From Kitasatospora mediocidica KCTC 9733 (GTDB lineage: Bacteria > Actinomycetota > Actinomycetes > Streptomycetales > Streptomycetaceae), in assembly GCF_000744225.1 (NCBI RefSeq), contig NZ_JQLN01000005.1, positions 248,001 through 312,000 of the forward strand: 64,000 bases of DNA, in the 5' to 3' direction. Below are positions 1 through 11,048 of the stretch, one piece after another. Both the position numbers and the translations under genes were made by a program. The notes beneath the pieces are model-generated. The model did not search any database, was not told the origin of the DNA, and saw only the letters and a program-made list of their open reading frames with translations. Numbering within the stretch: the first letter of the stretch is position 1; every line of letters begins with the position of its first letter.

Positions 1-433
1 GGTGGACGACGCGCACGCCCGGCAGCGCGCGCAGGGCGGGGAGCCGGTCGGCGGGGGCGTCGACGGCGAGGCCGGTGAACAGGGTCCGGGTGCGGTAGAG
101 GATCCGGGTGCCCGCGCCGAGGGCGTGTTCCACCCGGTCCAGCGCCTGGTCGGCCAGCGCGCGCTGGTCGTGGCCGGCCCGCGCGGCGGCCCGGTGCACC
201 TCCGGCGCGGAGCGCAGTTCACGCCGGGCCCGGTCGGTGGCGCGCTGCCAGGCGGGGGCGGCGGCCTCGGTGTCGAGCTCCAGCAGCACGCTGGCGCGCC
301 CGCCGGATCCGACGGGCGGTGGAGCGGTGCCCGGTGGGGCGGCGACGGACGGGCCGCCCGCAGGCAGGGCGGTCAGCAGGGCGAGGGCGAGGCCGAGCGG
401 AACGGTCAGTCGGCGAGGCGGTCGGGTGCGCAC
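1..433 (-). CDS. S8 (subtilisin-like) serine protease, N-terminal part only
   Basis: The reverse strand reads from a GTG at 433 off the left edge, giving 144 codons. A GGGGGAG ribosome site lies just upstream. Residues 1-35 form a Sec signal peptide: VRTRPPRR, then a hydrophobic LTVPLGLALALLTALPA stretch and a likely cut near SVAA. The rest resembles the inhibitor-I9 type propeptide seen in secreted actinobacterial subtilases, including RILYRTRTLFTGLAVDAPAD followed by LPALRALPGVRVVH, where the propeptide normally leads into the peptidase domain. The catalytic Asp/His/Ser domain is outside the window, so the protease call rests on the propeptide pattern. The product should be exported and activated by propeptide removal. 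The family is inferred; the reading frame and signal peptide are seen directly. Confidence 0.72.
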   Translation of the reverse strand, partial: MRTRPPRRLTVPLGLALALLTALPAGGPSVAAPPGTAPPPVGSGGRASVLLELDTEAAAPAWQRATDRARRELRSAPEVHRAAARAGHDQRALADQALDRVEHALGAGTRILYRTRTLFTGLAVDAPADRLPALRALPGVRVVH

Positions 434-665
434 AGCTCGTCTCCCCCGGAGGGGCGGACTGATCCGCGGGCGCCCTAGGTGTCTTGACCCGCGGCCTCGC
501 AACCGGTCCGCACGCTGCGGACGGCGATCACCCTTCCGGCGGGCATCAAATTACGATCATCGCGTCGGCGAATGCCAGCAACTTCACCCGGCCGGCGGCC
601 TGTTGCACCCGACCGGGTGACAGGCCGTCAGGCCGAACGGCGTACAGGCCCCAGACGTACAGGCC

Positions 666-830
666 CTAGAGGTGACCGGTGCTGCCGCCGTTGTCGCGGC
701 GGTCGAGGGCGCGCTGGAGGGCGGCCGCGGCGGAGGGGTTGGGCTCGCTGGGGCGGCGGCGACGACGGGTGGGCTGCGCGGCAGCGGGGGTGCGGTCGCG
801 GCGGGCGAGCAGGTCTGCGGTGGGGGGCAT
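666..830 (-). CDS. Small basic protein of unknown function (54 aa)
   Basis: This short ORF starts at an ATG preceded by AGGAG with six bases of spacing, a near-ideal ribosome site, and ends in TAG. The protein begins MPPTADLLARRDRTPAAAQP, has an RRRRRPSEPNPS stretch and ends with an ALQRALDRRDNGG helix-like segment. There is no signal peptide or membrane segment. Longer overlapping frames exist on the same strand, but none has a comparable ribosome site. It lies between the secreted protease and the LURP-one-like gene, with about 290 bases upstream of its start and the LURP-one terminator inside that gap, so it is probably transcribed alone. I do not recognise a function. The arginine content suggests nucleic-acid or protein contacts, but that is only a guess. 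Confidence 0.5.
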   Translation of the reverse strand: MPPTADLLARRDRTPAAAQPTRRRRRPSEPNPSAAAALQRALDRRDNGGSTGHL

Positions 831-1069
831 ACCGAACTCCTGGGTTCGTGGGCACGCGGCGGTGCCGAGGAAAGGGAGGAGGGGATACGCCTGGCGGGGG
901 TCGCCCGCCACAGTGCGTACGGCGCGCACGGGCCGTGCACTCCGGGCGGCTGGTGGGGCCGGGAGCGACAGGCTGACCGTGTGGCAGTTTCACGGTACGC
1001 CCGTGGTCAGCGGCTGTCTGCACAACTACTCGGATTTCCTACTATCTGAGACGGCGGCGACCGAAAACG

Positions 1070-1106
1070 CCGCAGGCCCGGACCGTCGGACGGTCCGGGC
1101 CTGCGG
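1070..1106 (-). terminator. Rho-independent type terminator after the LURP-one-like gene
   Basis: A perfect inverted repeat has 17-bp arms at 1071-1087 and 1089-1105, extendable by one pair. It lies 16 bases past the stop codon at 1122. The bottom strand continues into GCGTTTTCGG, a short U-rich tail. The position and strand fit termination of the gene at 1122-1748. Confidence 0.85.
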
Positions 1107-1121
1107 TGCCGGCGGGGGTGG

Positions 1122-1748
1122 TCAGTCGTCGATGACCATGTCCTCGACGCAGGCCGAGATGGTCAGCAGCAGCGCGTCGTCCTGGCCGGGCACGATGGTC
1201 ACGCCGTAGTGCTCGCTCAGCAGCGACCACTTGCGGGAGATGTGCGCGACCTCCTGCTGCCCGTAGGTGATGGCGTACTGGTGGTCGGTGATGTTGCCGG
1301 CCACGTGCAGCTCGGCGCCGTTCTCGAAGGTGACGGTGAACTTGTACACCAGCGGCGAGAAGAGGGCCTTGTGCACGGTGGCGATCCGCTGGTCGCCCCG
1401 GTTGATGTAGCGGATGTCCCGGAGCGTCATGATCTTCTCGGAGACCCGGTACAGCTCGTTGCCCTGGGCGTCCTGGAGGGCGAGCGCGCCGCTGAAGCTG
1501 AAGAGCTTGTCGTCGACCTGGAAGACCTTCTGGCCCTGGCTGTTCTTGATCCAGAAGTCGTGCGTGGGCGAGAAGAACTTCTCGTCGATCTCGTAGGTCA
1601 CGCCGTTCTGCACCGGCTCGTGGCCCTCCAGCAGACGCTGGGACAGGCCTTGCAGGAAGTCGTCGTGCCCCGCGCCGTGGCCCTGCTGCTGCTCTGAACC
1701 GAGGAGCTGCTGGGCGATGCCGAGCAGGCCGCCGAATCCGTCACTCAT
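1122..1748 (-). CDS. LURP-one-related / scramblase-like beta-barrel protein
   Basis: This is a 208-aa cytosolic protein starting at an ATG with GGGAAG five bases upstream. Residues 1-45 are a Gln/Gly-rich head. From about residue 50 it has the LURP-one (Tubby-like barrel) pattern of alternating short strands: YEIDEKFFSPTHDFWIKN, then QKVFQVDDKLFSFSGALALQD, then IMTLRDIRYINR. Such proteins are common in actinobacteria, their function is not established, and phospholipid or ligand binding has been suggested from the fold. The acidic C-terminus ends in VEDMVIDD. The gene is monocistronic: hairpins lie on both sides (1070-1106 and 1813-1864). The family call is reasonably sure; no function can be read from the sequence. 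Confidence 0.8.
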   Translation of the reverse strand: MSDGFGGLLGIAQQLLGSEQQQGHGAGHDDFLQGLSQRLLEGHEPVQNGVTYEIDEKFFSPTHDFWIKNSQGQKVFQVDDKLFSFSGALALQDAQGNELYRVSEKIMTLRDIRYINRGDQRIATVHKALFSPLVYKFTVTFENGAELHVAGNITDHQYAITYGQQEVAHISRKWSLLSEHYGVTIVPGQDDALLLTISACVEDMVIDD

Positions 1749-1812
1749 GATGCTTCCCTAGCTTGGAACGTTGTGGCGGGGATGATCCTAGGGAAGCCGC
1801 CCGAGACGCCGA

Positions 1813-1864
1813 CAGCCCTCTTCGCTCTCTGTTGCACAATCAGCACAACAGGCGAAGAGGGCTG
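1813..1864 (-). terminator. Long hairpin between serA and the LURP-one-like gene
   Basis: Inverted repeat with 13-bp arms CAGCCCTCTTCGC (1813-1825) and GCGAAGAGGGCTG (1852-1864). The loop carries a second small dyad, CTGTTG/CAACAG. It starts 21 bases past the serA stop. It has no U tract, as is usual for streptomycete terminators, and most likely ends serA transcription. Confidence 0.7.
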
Positions 1865-1885
1865 CTGACAGGGTGTCGGCAAGCG

Positions 1886-3487
1886 TCAGCCGAGGTCGAC
1901 TCCGCGGGCGAACTTGGCCCCGATCTCGGCGGCGATCTCGGCCAGCACCTCCTGGGAGATCTCGCTGTCCACGGTGATCGAGGCCAGCGCGTCCTTGCTC
2001 TCGCCGTCCCGCGCGACCTGCATGCCGGCGATGTTGATGCCCGCGTCGCCGAGGATCCGGCCGAGCGTGCCGACCACGCCGGGGCGGTCCTCGTACTTGA
2101 AGAACGCCATGTGGTCGGTGAGCGCGACGTCCACGTCGAAGGCGTCCACGCCGACGATCTTCTGCTGCTGCTTCGGGCCGGAGAGCGTGCCGGAGATGGC
2201 CACCTCGCCGCCGTCCGCCAGGGTGCCGCGCACGGTGATCACGTTGCGGTGCTCGGGGCTCTCGCTGCTGGTGGTCAGCCGGACCTCGACGCCGCGCTCC
2301 TGGGCGAACAGCGGGGCGTTCACGTAGGACACCGTCTCGGCCACGACGTCCTCGAACACGCCCTTGAGGGCCGCGAGTTCGAGCACCTTCACGTCATGCT
2401 GGGTGATCTCGCCACGGACCTCGACGTCGAGCCGGACGGCGACCTCGCCGGCCAGCGCGGTGAAGATCCGGCCGAGCTTCTCGGCCAGCGGCAGGCCCGG
2501 ACGGACGTCCTCGGCGATCACGCCGCCCTGCACGTTGACCGCGTCCGGTACCAGCTCGCCGGCCAGCGCCAGACGGACCGACTTGGCGACCGCGATACCG
2601 GCCTTCTCCTGCGCCTCGTCGGTGGAGGCGCCCAGGTGCGGGGTGGCGACCACGTTGTCGAAGGTGAAGAGCGGGGAGTCGGTGCACGGCTCCTTGGCGT
2701 AGACGTCCAGGCCGGCGCCGGCCACCCGGCCCTCCTTGAGGGCGCTGGCGAGGGCGGCCTCGTCCACGATGCCGCCGCGGGCGGCGTTGACGATGCGCAC
2801 GGTCGGCTTGACCTTGTGCAGCGCCTCGTCGCCGATCAGGCCGATCGTCTCGGGGGTCTTGGGGAGGTGCACGGTGATGAAGTCGGACACCTCCAGCAGC
2901 TCGTCCAGGGAGAGCAGCTTGACGCCCATCTGGGCCGCGCGGGCGGCCTGGATGTAGGGGTCGTAGGCAACGATCTTCATGCCGAACGCGGACATCCGCT
3001 GGGCGACCAGGACGCCGATCCGGCCCAGGCCCACCACACCGAGGGTCTTCTCGGAGAGCTCGACGCCGGTGTACTTGTTGCGCTTCCACTCGCCCTGCTT
3101 GAGAGCGGAGTTGGCGGGCGCGATGTTGCGGGCGACCGAGATCAGCAGGCCGCAGGCGAGCTCGGCGGCGGTGACGATGTTGGAGGTCGGCGCGTTGACG
3201 ACCATCACACCGGCCTTGGTGGCGGCGGCGACGTCGACGTTGTCGAGCCCGACGCCCGCGCGGGCCACGACCTTGAGCTTCTTCGCGACGGCGAGCGCCT
3301 CGGCGTCCACCTTGGTGGCGGAGCGGATCAGGATGGCGTCGGCGTCCGCGATGGCGGTCAGCAGTTCCGTGCGGTTCGCACCGTCACAGTGCCGGACCTC
3401 GAAGTCCGGGCCCAGGGCGTCGACGGTGGCGGGCGACAGCTCTTCGGCGATCAGTACAACAGCGTTCTTGGATGTCACGTTGCTCAC
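1886..3487 (-). CDS. serA: D-3-phosphoglycerate dehydrogenase
   Basis: SerA (533 aa) oxidises 3-phosphoglycerate to 3-phosphohydroxypyruvate, the first committed step of serine synthesis. The protein has the substrate-binding lobe at the N-terminus (VVLIAEELSPATVDAL), a Rossmann domain with GLGRIGVLVAQRM, the catalytic His in HLGAS and the Arg of NAARGGIVDE. It then has the intervening domain and a C-terminal ACT domain (DRPGVVGTLGRILGDAGINIAGMQV), so it is the long, serine-regulated form. A longer in-frame start at 3622 exists. I chose the GTG at 3487 because AAGGAC lies about eight bases upstream and homologs begin just before the VVLIAEE strand. It lies downstream of ilvBNC on the same strand but is separated by hairpins, so it probably has its own promoter in 3488-3657. 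Confidence 0.95.
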   Translation of the reverse strand: MSNVTSKNAVVLIAEELSPATVDALGPDFEVRHCDGANRTELLTAIADADAILIRSATKVDAEALAVAKKLKVVARAGVGLDNVDVAAATKAGVMVVNAPTSNIVTAAELACGLLISVARNIAPANSALKQGEWKRNKYTGVELSEKTLGVVGLGRIGVLVAQRMSAFGMKIVAYDPYIQAARAAQMGVKLLSLDELLEVSDFITVHLPKTPETIGLIGDEALHKVKPTVRIVNAARGGIVDEAALASALKEGRVAGAGLDVYAKEPCTDSPLFTFDNVVATPHLGASTDEAQEKAGIAVAKSVRLALAGELVPDAVNVQGGVIAEDVRPGLPLAEKLGRIFTALAGEVAVRLDVEVRGEITQHDVKVLELAALKGVFEDVVAETVSYVNAPLFAQERGVEVRLTTSSESPEHRNVITVRGTLADGGEVAISGTLSGPKQQQKIVGVDAFDVDVALTDHMAFFKYEDRPGVVGTLGRILGDAGINIAGMQVARDGESKDALASITVDSEISQEVLAEIAAEIGAKFARGVDLG

Positions 3488-3657
3488 GACAGTGTCCTTA
3501 CTGTCCGGTGCTCCCCCGGTCCCCGGGCACGTGGGTGGCGTGCCGACGATGCCGGCCGGAAATGTGGGGGATGGTGGCATGCCGCGTAGGTAGACGCACG
3601 ACGCTGTGGGCCTGACGCGCACTCGGAGTCTATCGACGTACCGGGTCGTTGCCTGTG

Positions 3658-3684
3658 CCCGTGCGGCGAAATCACCCGCACGGG
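3658..3684 (-). other. Second hairpin in the ilvC-serA gap
   Basis: Nine-bp perfect arms CCCGTGCGG (3658-3666) and CCGCACGGG (3676-3684) around a 9-base loop, about 20 bases beyond the stronger ilvC terminator on the transcribed strand. It may back up termination or lie in the serA promoter region. No U tract follows. Confidence 0.45.
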
Positions 3685-3702
3685 ACCAGACGTGATGTAC
3701 AG

Positions 3703-3734
3703 ACGGGGCAGGTCCGGGCCCGGACCTGCCCCGT
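3703..3734 (-). terminator. ilvC terminator
   Basis: A 32-base perfect palindrome of 16-bp arms, ACGGGGCAGGTCCGGG and its complement. It begins 35 bases past the ilvC stop on the bottom strand. It has no clear U tract. It marks the end of the ilvBNC operon. Confidence 0.8.
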
Positions 3735-3768
3735 TGCCGAGCCTGGCGGTTCAGGCTCGTGCGACGCT

Positions 3769-7283
<3,515 letters not shown>

Positions 7284-7385
7284 CTGCCTGTCTCTTCTCA
7301 GGTCGCCGGGTGCCTGTCCGCTTTCTCCCATTTTGAGGGGAAACGAGCTGGCGGTACAACGGTGTTCCAACGGTACGAGTGCAAC

Positions 7386-7419
7386 AAAAAACCCCTCGTG
7401 CCCAGGGCATGCGAGGGGT
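7386..7419 (-). terminator. ilvB attenuator terminator
   Basis: On the bottom strand an eight-bp stem ACCCCTCG/CGAGGGGT (7391-7398 with 7412-7419), with an inner TGCCC/GGGCA pairing, is followed at once by six T residues. This is a classical intrinsic terminator, unusual for this genome. It sits between the leader peptide stop (7459) and the ilvB start (7283), where a transcription attenuator belongs. Ribosome stalling in the leader would be expected to favour an alternative fold; the competing pairing was not worked out here. Confidence 0.88.
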
Positions 7420-7458
7420 GGCGCGTCGGCTTCTCTTCAATCGGACCTACTGGCCGAT

Positions 7459-7500
7459 TCAGCCGACGCGCCCGCCAAGTACGAGAATTCGGGTGCGCAT
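7459..7500 (-). CDS. ilvB leader peptide (13 aa), attenuation control
   Basis: The ATG at 7500 follows GGAGGAAGG by several bases and opens a 13-codon ORF, MRTRILVLGGRVG, ending in TGA. Five of the 13 residues are Ile, Leu or Val. The Ile, Val and one Leu codon are ATT, GTA and CTT, which are rare in such a high-GC genome. This is the signature of an attenuation leader: scarcity of charged branched-chain tRNAs would stall the ribosome here and prevent the terminator at 7386-7419 from forming. Similar leaders are known ahead of actinobacterial ilvB genes. The sequence is seen directly; the mechanism follows from established examples. Confidence 0.88.
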   Translation of the reverse strand: MRTRILVLGGRVG

Positions 7501-7533
7501 GGCACCGACCTTCCTCCCGAGCCACCGTCAGTG

Positions 7534-10500
7534 TCAAGCGGGCGGGATCACCGTCTCGCCATGCGGACCCGGGGTGGGACCGGCCCCCGGACCCCCGCCC
7601 GGCCCGGCCACCGCCCGGTGCTCCGGGGTCTCCAGCGACCCGTGGTGCTTCGGGAGGCGGCCGTGTCCGGGCTCCGCACGGCCACCCGAACGGGTGTCTG
7701 CGGCGGACAGGTAGGCCCGGCGAGCCGACATCGCGCCGACCGGCCGGGGCAGCGGGTACAGCCGCCGGGCGAGCGCCCGGCGCAACCGGTACTCGTCCAG
7801 CGGCTGGGCGAAGGCCAGCCCCTGTCCCTGCCGGCAGCCGAGCTCCTGCAGGACGGTCACCTGGCGGGGCTGGTCCACCCCCTCGGCCGCGGTGACCAGG
7901 CCCAGGTCACGACCCAGGCGCAACGCGTGACCGGCCAGCGCGCGGCTGCGCGGGGAGTCGGACAGCTCCTGGACCAGCGTGCGGTCCAGTTTCAGCGCGT
8001 CGAAGGGCAGCCGGGCCAGCGCGCCGAGGGAACCGCCGCCCGCGCCGAAGCCGGCCACCGCCGTGCCCACGCCGAGCCGGCGCAGCGCGGCCAGCCGGCG
8101 GCCCAGCTCGTCGGCCATGGTGTCCGGGCCGGTCCGGGCCAGCTCGACCACCAGCTGCCCGGCGGGCAGGCCGGTGTCCCGCAGCGCGCCCGCGATGGTC
8201 TCGTAGACACCCGGCGAGCAGAGCCGCTCGGCCGAGAGCCGCACCGAGACCGGGACGGCACCCGATCCCGGACGGCCGCCGAAGGTCCGGCCCGCGTCGG
8301 CCCGGACGGCCGCCTCGGCCACCGTCTGCTGGAGCAGCCAGCGGGCGAACCGGGTGGCGGCGTCGCCGTGGTCGGCGCTGCGCAGGAACTCGACCGGGGT
8401 CAGCAGCAGCCCCTGCGCCGAACGCCAGCGGGCCAGTGCCTCGACCCCGGTGACGGCGCCGGTGCGCAGGTCCACCAGCGGCTGGTGGAGCAGCGCGAAG
8501 CTGCCCTCGCGGACCGCGACCCGCAGCCGCTCGTCCAGCTCCTTGCGACGGTCCAGGTCGGCGCGCATCGCCGGGCTGTAGAGCACCACCCGGCCCTTGC
8601 CCTGGGACTTGGCCCGGTACATCGCCAGGTCGGCGTTGCGCATCAGCTCGTCGGCCAGCTGGTCGGCCGACCGGGCCGGGCCGGAGCGCCCCGAACCGCC
8701 CACCGGGCCGGGACCGAAGGCGATGCCGATGCTGGCGGCGACCCCCAGCTCGGACCCGCCGATCCAGTACGGCTCGGAGAGCGCCCGACGCAGCCGGTCG
8801 GCCAGCTCCTGGACCTGCGCGCGACCGCGCGGGCCGCAGACCAGGGCGGCGAACTCGTCGCCGCCGAAGCGGGCCACGGTGTCCCCGGAGCGGACCACGC
8901 TCTGCAGCCGGCGGGCCGCCTGGACCAGCAGCTCGTCGCCGACCTGGTGGCCGGCAGTGTCGTTGACCGCCTTGAAGCCGTCCAGGTCGAGGAAGAGCAC
9001 GGCCACCGGGCCGACCTCCTCGGGCCGGTGGCCGCCCGGGTACTCGGGGGCGTGCTCGCGGGAGTGCTCGCGCGCTCCGTCGGCGCCCCGGACGGCCAGC
9101 GCGGCGCGCAGCCGTTCGGCGAAGAGCGCCCGGTTGGGCAGGTCGGTGAGCGGGTCGTGGAACGCGTTGTGCTGCAACTGGGCCTGCAGGCGCACCCGTT
9201 CGGTGACGTCCCGGCTGTTCAGGATCAGCCCGTCGCGGTACCGGTTGACGGTGGACTCGACGTGCAGCCACTCGCCGTCGCCGGAGCGGATCCGGCACTC
9301 GACCCGGGTGGTCGGCTCGCCACTGCGGGCCGGCGGGTGGATCAGGTGGCGGGCCGGGCGGTTGCTGCGCGCCAGGAACCGGCGGACCTCGCCGACCACC
9401 CGGTCGGCGTCCTCCGGGTGCACCAGGTCGAGCAGGCGGCCGCCGACCAGCTCCTCCGGATCGCGGCTGTAGACCCCCAGCGCGGCCGGACTGACGTAGC
9501 TGAGCACGCCGTTGGCCCCGGAGATCATGATCACGTCGCTGGAGCCCTGCACCAGCGAGCGGAAGTGCGCCTCCTTCTGGGCGAGTTCCTGCGCCAGCGA
9601 GAGGTTGTCCAGCAGCATGATGCCCTGCCGCACGATCAGCGCGAGCCCCACGGTGCAGGCCACCACGATTACCACCCGGTCCATCGGGCGACCCCCGAGG
9701 GCGTTGTAGAGGATGCCCGCCGTACAGACCGAGGCGGCGGCGTACGGGGTCAGCGCGCTGAAGGTGGAGGCGACCCGGCGGCGCGGTGTGCCGCCCGCCG
9801 ACGGGTGCTGGCGGCTGGAGTGCCGGCGCTGCCAGCAGGCCGACCAGGGCGCGAAGGCGAGCAGCAGACTGCCCGCGAACCAGCCGGCGTCCAGGATCCC
9901 GCCGGAGCGGTAACTGCTCTGCACGGTCGGCGAGGTGAAGAACGCGTCGCAGACCACGGTGACGGCCAGGCTCAGCATCGCGGTGTGCACCGCGACCCGG
10001 TTGCCGTCCCGGCTGCGGAACCGCAGGCCGACCACCAGCGAGACCATCAGGATGTCCAGCACCGGGTAGGCCAACTTGAGCGCCAGGCCCAGCGGGTGGC
10101 TGGCGTCGCCCTCGGCGGTGCGACCCAGGGCCAGGCTCCAGCTCAGCGTGAAGAGCGATCCGCCGACCATCCAGCCGTCCAGCAGCAGGCAGAACCAGCC
10201 GGCCGCGCCGCGCGGGCGCTGGGCCAGCACCAGCAGGCCGGCGACCGCGAAGGGGGCGAAGAGCAGGAAGGCGTAGTCGGCCAGCGACCTGCTCGGCACC
10301 TCGACCCGGAGCACCACCTCGTACCAGCCGCAGGTGCCGTTGCCCAGCGCGACCGTGCAGGAGGAGAGCCCGAAGAGCAGCCAGGCCGGGCGGGCCGGGC
10401 CGGACACCGTGCACCCGTGCACCAGGCAGGAGAGGGCCGCCGCCAGGGCGGCACCGGCGAGGCCGAAGTCGCCCATGAACTCGGCGGCGTCCTGGGAGCC

Positions 10501-10743
10501 CCAGCCGGTGGCCGCGCCCAGCGCGTACGCGAGGCAGGTCAACGCGACCAGTACGCCGGGCAGGCGCCGGTCACGCGCGAGTCTGCGCGGGCGGGCGAAA
10601 CGGCTCGGCGGCTCACCGGCGGGGTCGGCGACGTGCGGACCACCGGCCACGGCGGCGCCGGGGGGCGGCAGCACCACGGCTGTCGGCAGCAGGCCGATCG
10701 GCGGTGCGGCGACGCTGGACGGCACGGCTTCGGCGGGGTTCAC
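7534..10743 (-). CDS. Membrane PAS-GGDEF-EAL protein (c-di-GMP signalling), degenerate EAL
   Basis: This 1069-aa protein has about eight to nine membrane helices (roughly residues 60-380), a PAS domain (about 390-515), a GGDEF domain (active-site GGDEF near 627) and an EAL domain (EAL near 768). The GGDEF half looks active and carries an RxxD inhibitory site (RSGD five residues ahead). The EAL half is altered: the normally invariant DDFGTG loop is AGFGAG near 897, removing both metal-binding aspartates, and the NVS motif is VRLS. It therefore probably makes but does not cleave c-di-GMP. The GTG start at 10743 is chosen because GGAGG lies six bases upstream; a longer frame to 10851 lacks one. 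From gene order it resembles the S. coelicolor SCO5511-type protein beside ilvB, as I recall it. In streptomycetes c-di-GMP controls development through BldD. Confidence 0.85.
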   Translation of the reverse strand: MNPAEAVPSSVAAPPIGLLPTAVVLPPPGAAVAGGPHVADPAGEPPSRFARPRRLARDRRLPGVLVALTCLAYALGAATGWGSQDAAEFMGDFGLAGAALAAALSCLVHGCTVSGPARPAWLLFGLSSCTVALGNGTCGWYEVVLRVEVPSRSLADYAFLLFAPFAVAGLLVLAQRPRGAAGWFCLLLDGWMVGGSLFTLSWSLALGRTAEGDASHPLGLALKLAYPVLDILMVSLVVGLRFRSRDGNRVAVHTAMLSLAVTVVCDAFFTSPTVQSSYRSGGILDAGWFAGSLLLAFAPWSACWQRRHSSRQHPSAGGTPRRRVASTFSALTPYAAASVCTAGILYNALGGRPMDRVVIVVACTVGLALIVRQGIMLLDNLSLAQELAQKEAHFRSLVQGSSDVIMISGANGVLSYVSPAALGVYSRDPEELVGGRLLDLVHPEDADRVVGEVRRFLARSNRPARHLIHPPARSGEPTTRVECRIRSGDGEWLHVESTVNRYRDGLILNSRDVTERVRLQAQLQHNAFHDPLTDLPNRALFAERLRAALAVRGADGAREHSREHAPEYPGGHRPEEVGPVAVLFLDLDGFKAVNDTAGHQVGDELLVQAARRLQSVVRSGDTVARFGGDEFAALVCGPRGRAQVQELADRLRRALSEPYWIGGSELGVAASIGIAFGPGPVGGSGRSGPARSADQLADELMRNADLAMYRAKSQGKGRVVLYSPAMRADLDRRKELDERLRVAVREGSFALLHQPLVDLRTGAVTGVEALARWRSAQGLLLTPVEFLRSADHGDAATRFARWLLQQTVAEAAVRADAGRTFGGRPGSGAVPVSVRLSAERLCSPGVYETIAGALRDTGLPAGQLVVELARTGPDTMADELGRRLAALRRLGVGTAVAGFGAGGGSLGALARLPFDALKLDRTLVQELSDSPRSRALAGHALRLGRDLGLVTAAEGVDQPRQVTVLQELGCRQGQGLAFAQPLDEYRLRRALARRLYPLPRPVGAMSARRAYLSAADTRSGGRAEPGHGRLPKHHGSLETPEHRAVAGPGGGPGAGPTPGPHGETVIPPA

Positions 10744-11048
10744 CCGGCACCTCCCCCTCCGGCCCGCGCCTCGGCGCCGCCCGGACTGCGACTGCGCCGT
10801 CCGCAGACGGGCCGCCGGCCTGAGTCCTCCAGGCGGGCGGACACTCGACATCTGCCGCGCCGCACCAGTTCTCCCAGTCGGGACAGTACACCACTTCGGT
10901 CACTCAATGACACGCACACTCAACTTAGAGTAATGGTCCGAGAGTAGGGATATGCACCCGCTTCCACCAGATCGGCCCGGTTGGCCGTAGCGCACGCGGT
11001 GAAGCGCGCGCGCCGGGGCGTGTGCGCCAACGCGCCGGGCTCCGTGCG
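10744..11048. other. Intergenic region: luxR end and promoter of the GGDEF/EAL gene
   Basis: About 305 bases without a supported gene. It should hold the LAL-gene terminator; an imperfect GC-rich dyad lies at about 10981-11030 (TTGGC/GCCAA with GCGCACGC/GCGTGTGC). It should also hold the promoter of the c-di-GMP gene, which reads leftward. A dyad GTCA-N5-TGAC sits at 10899-10911 in the AT-richer part and could be an operator. No small ORF here has a convincing ribosome site. Confidence 0.5.

Noticed and set aside
600..668. Four CAGGCC repeats including two GTACAGGCCC copies
   Set aside because: Short and irregular; no array, spacer pattern or regulatory context.
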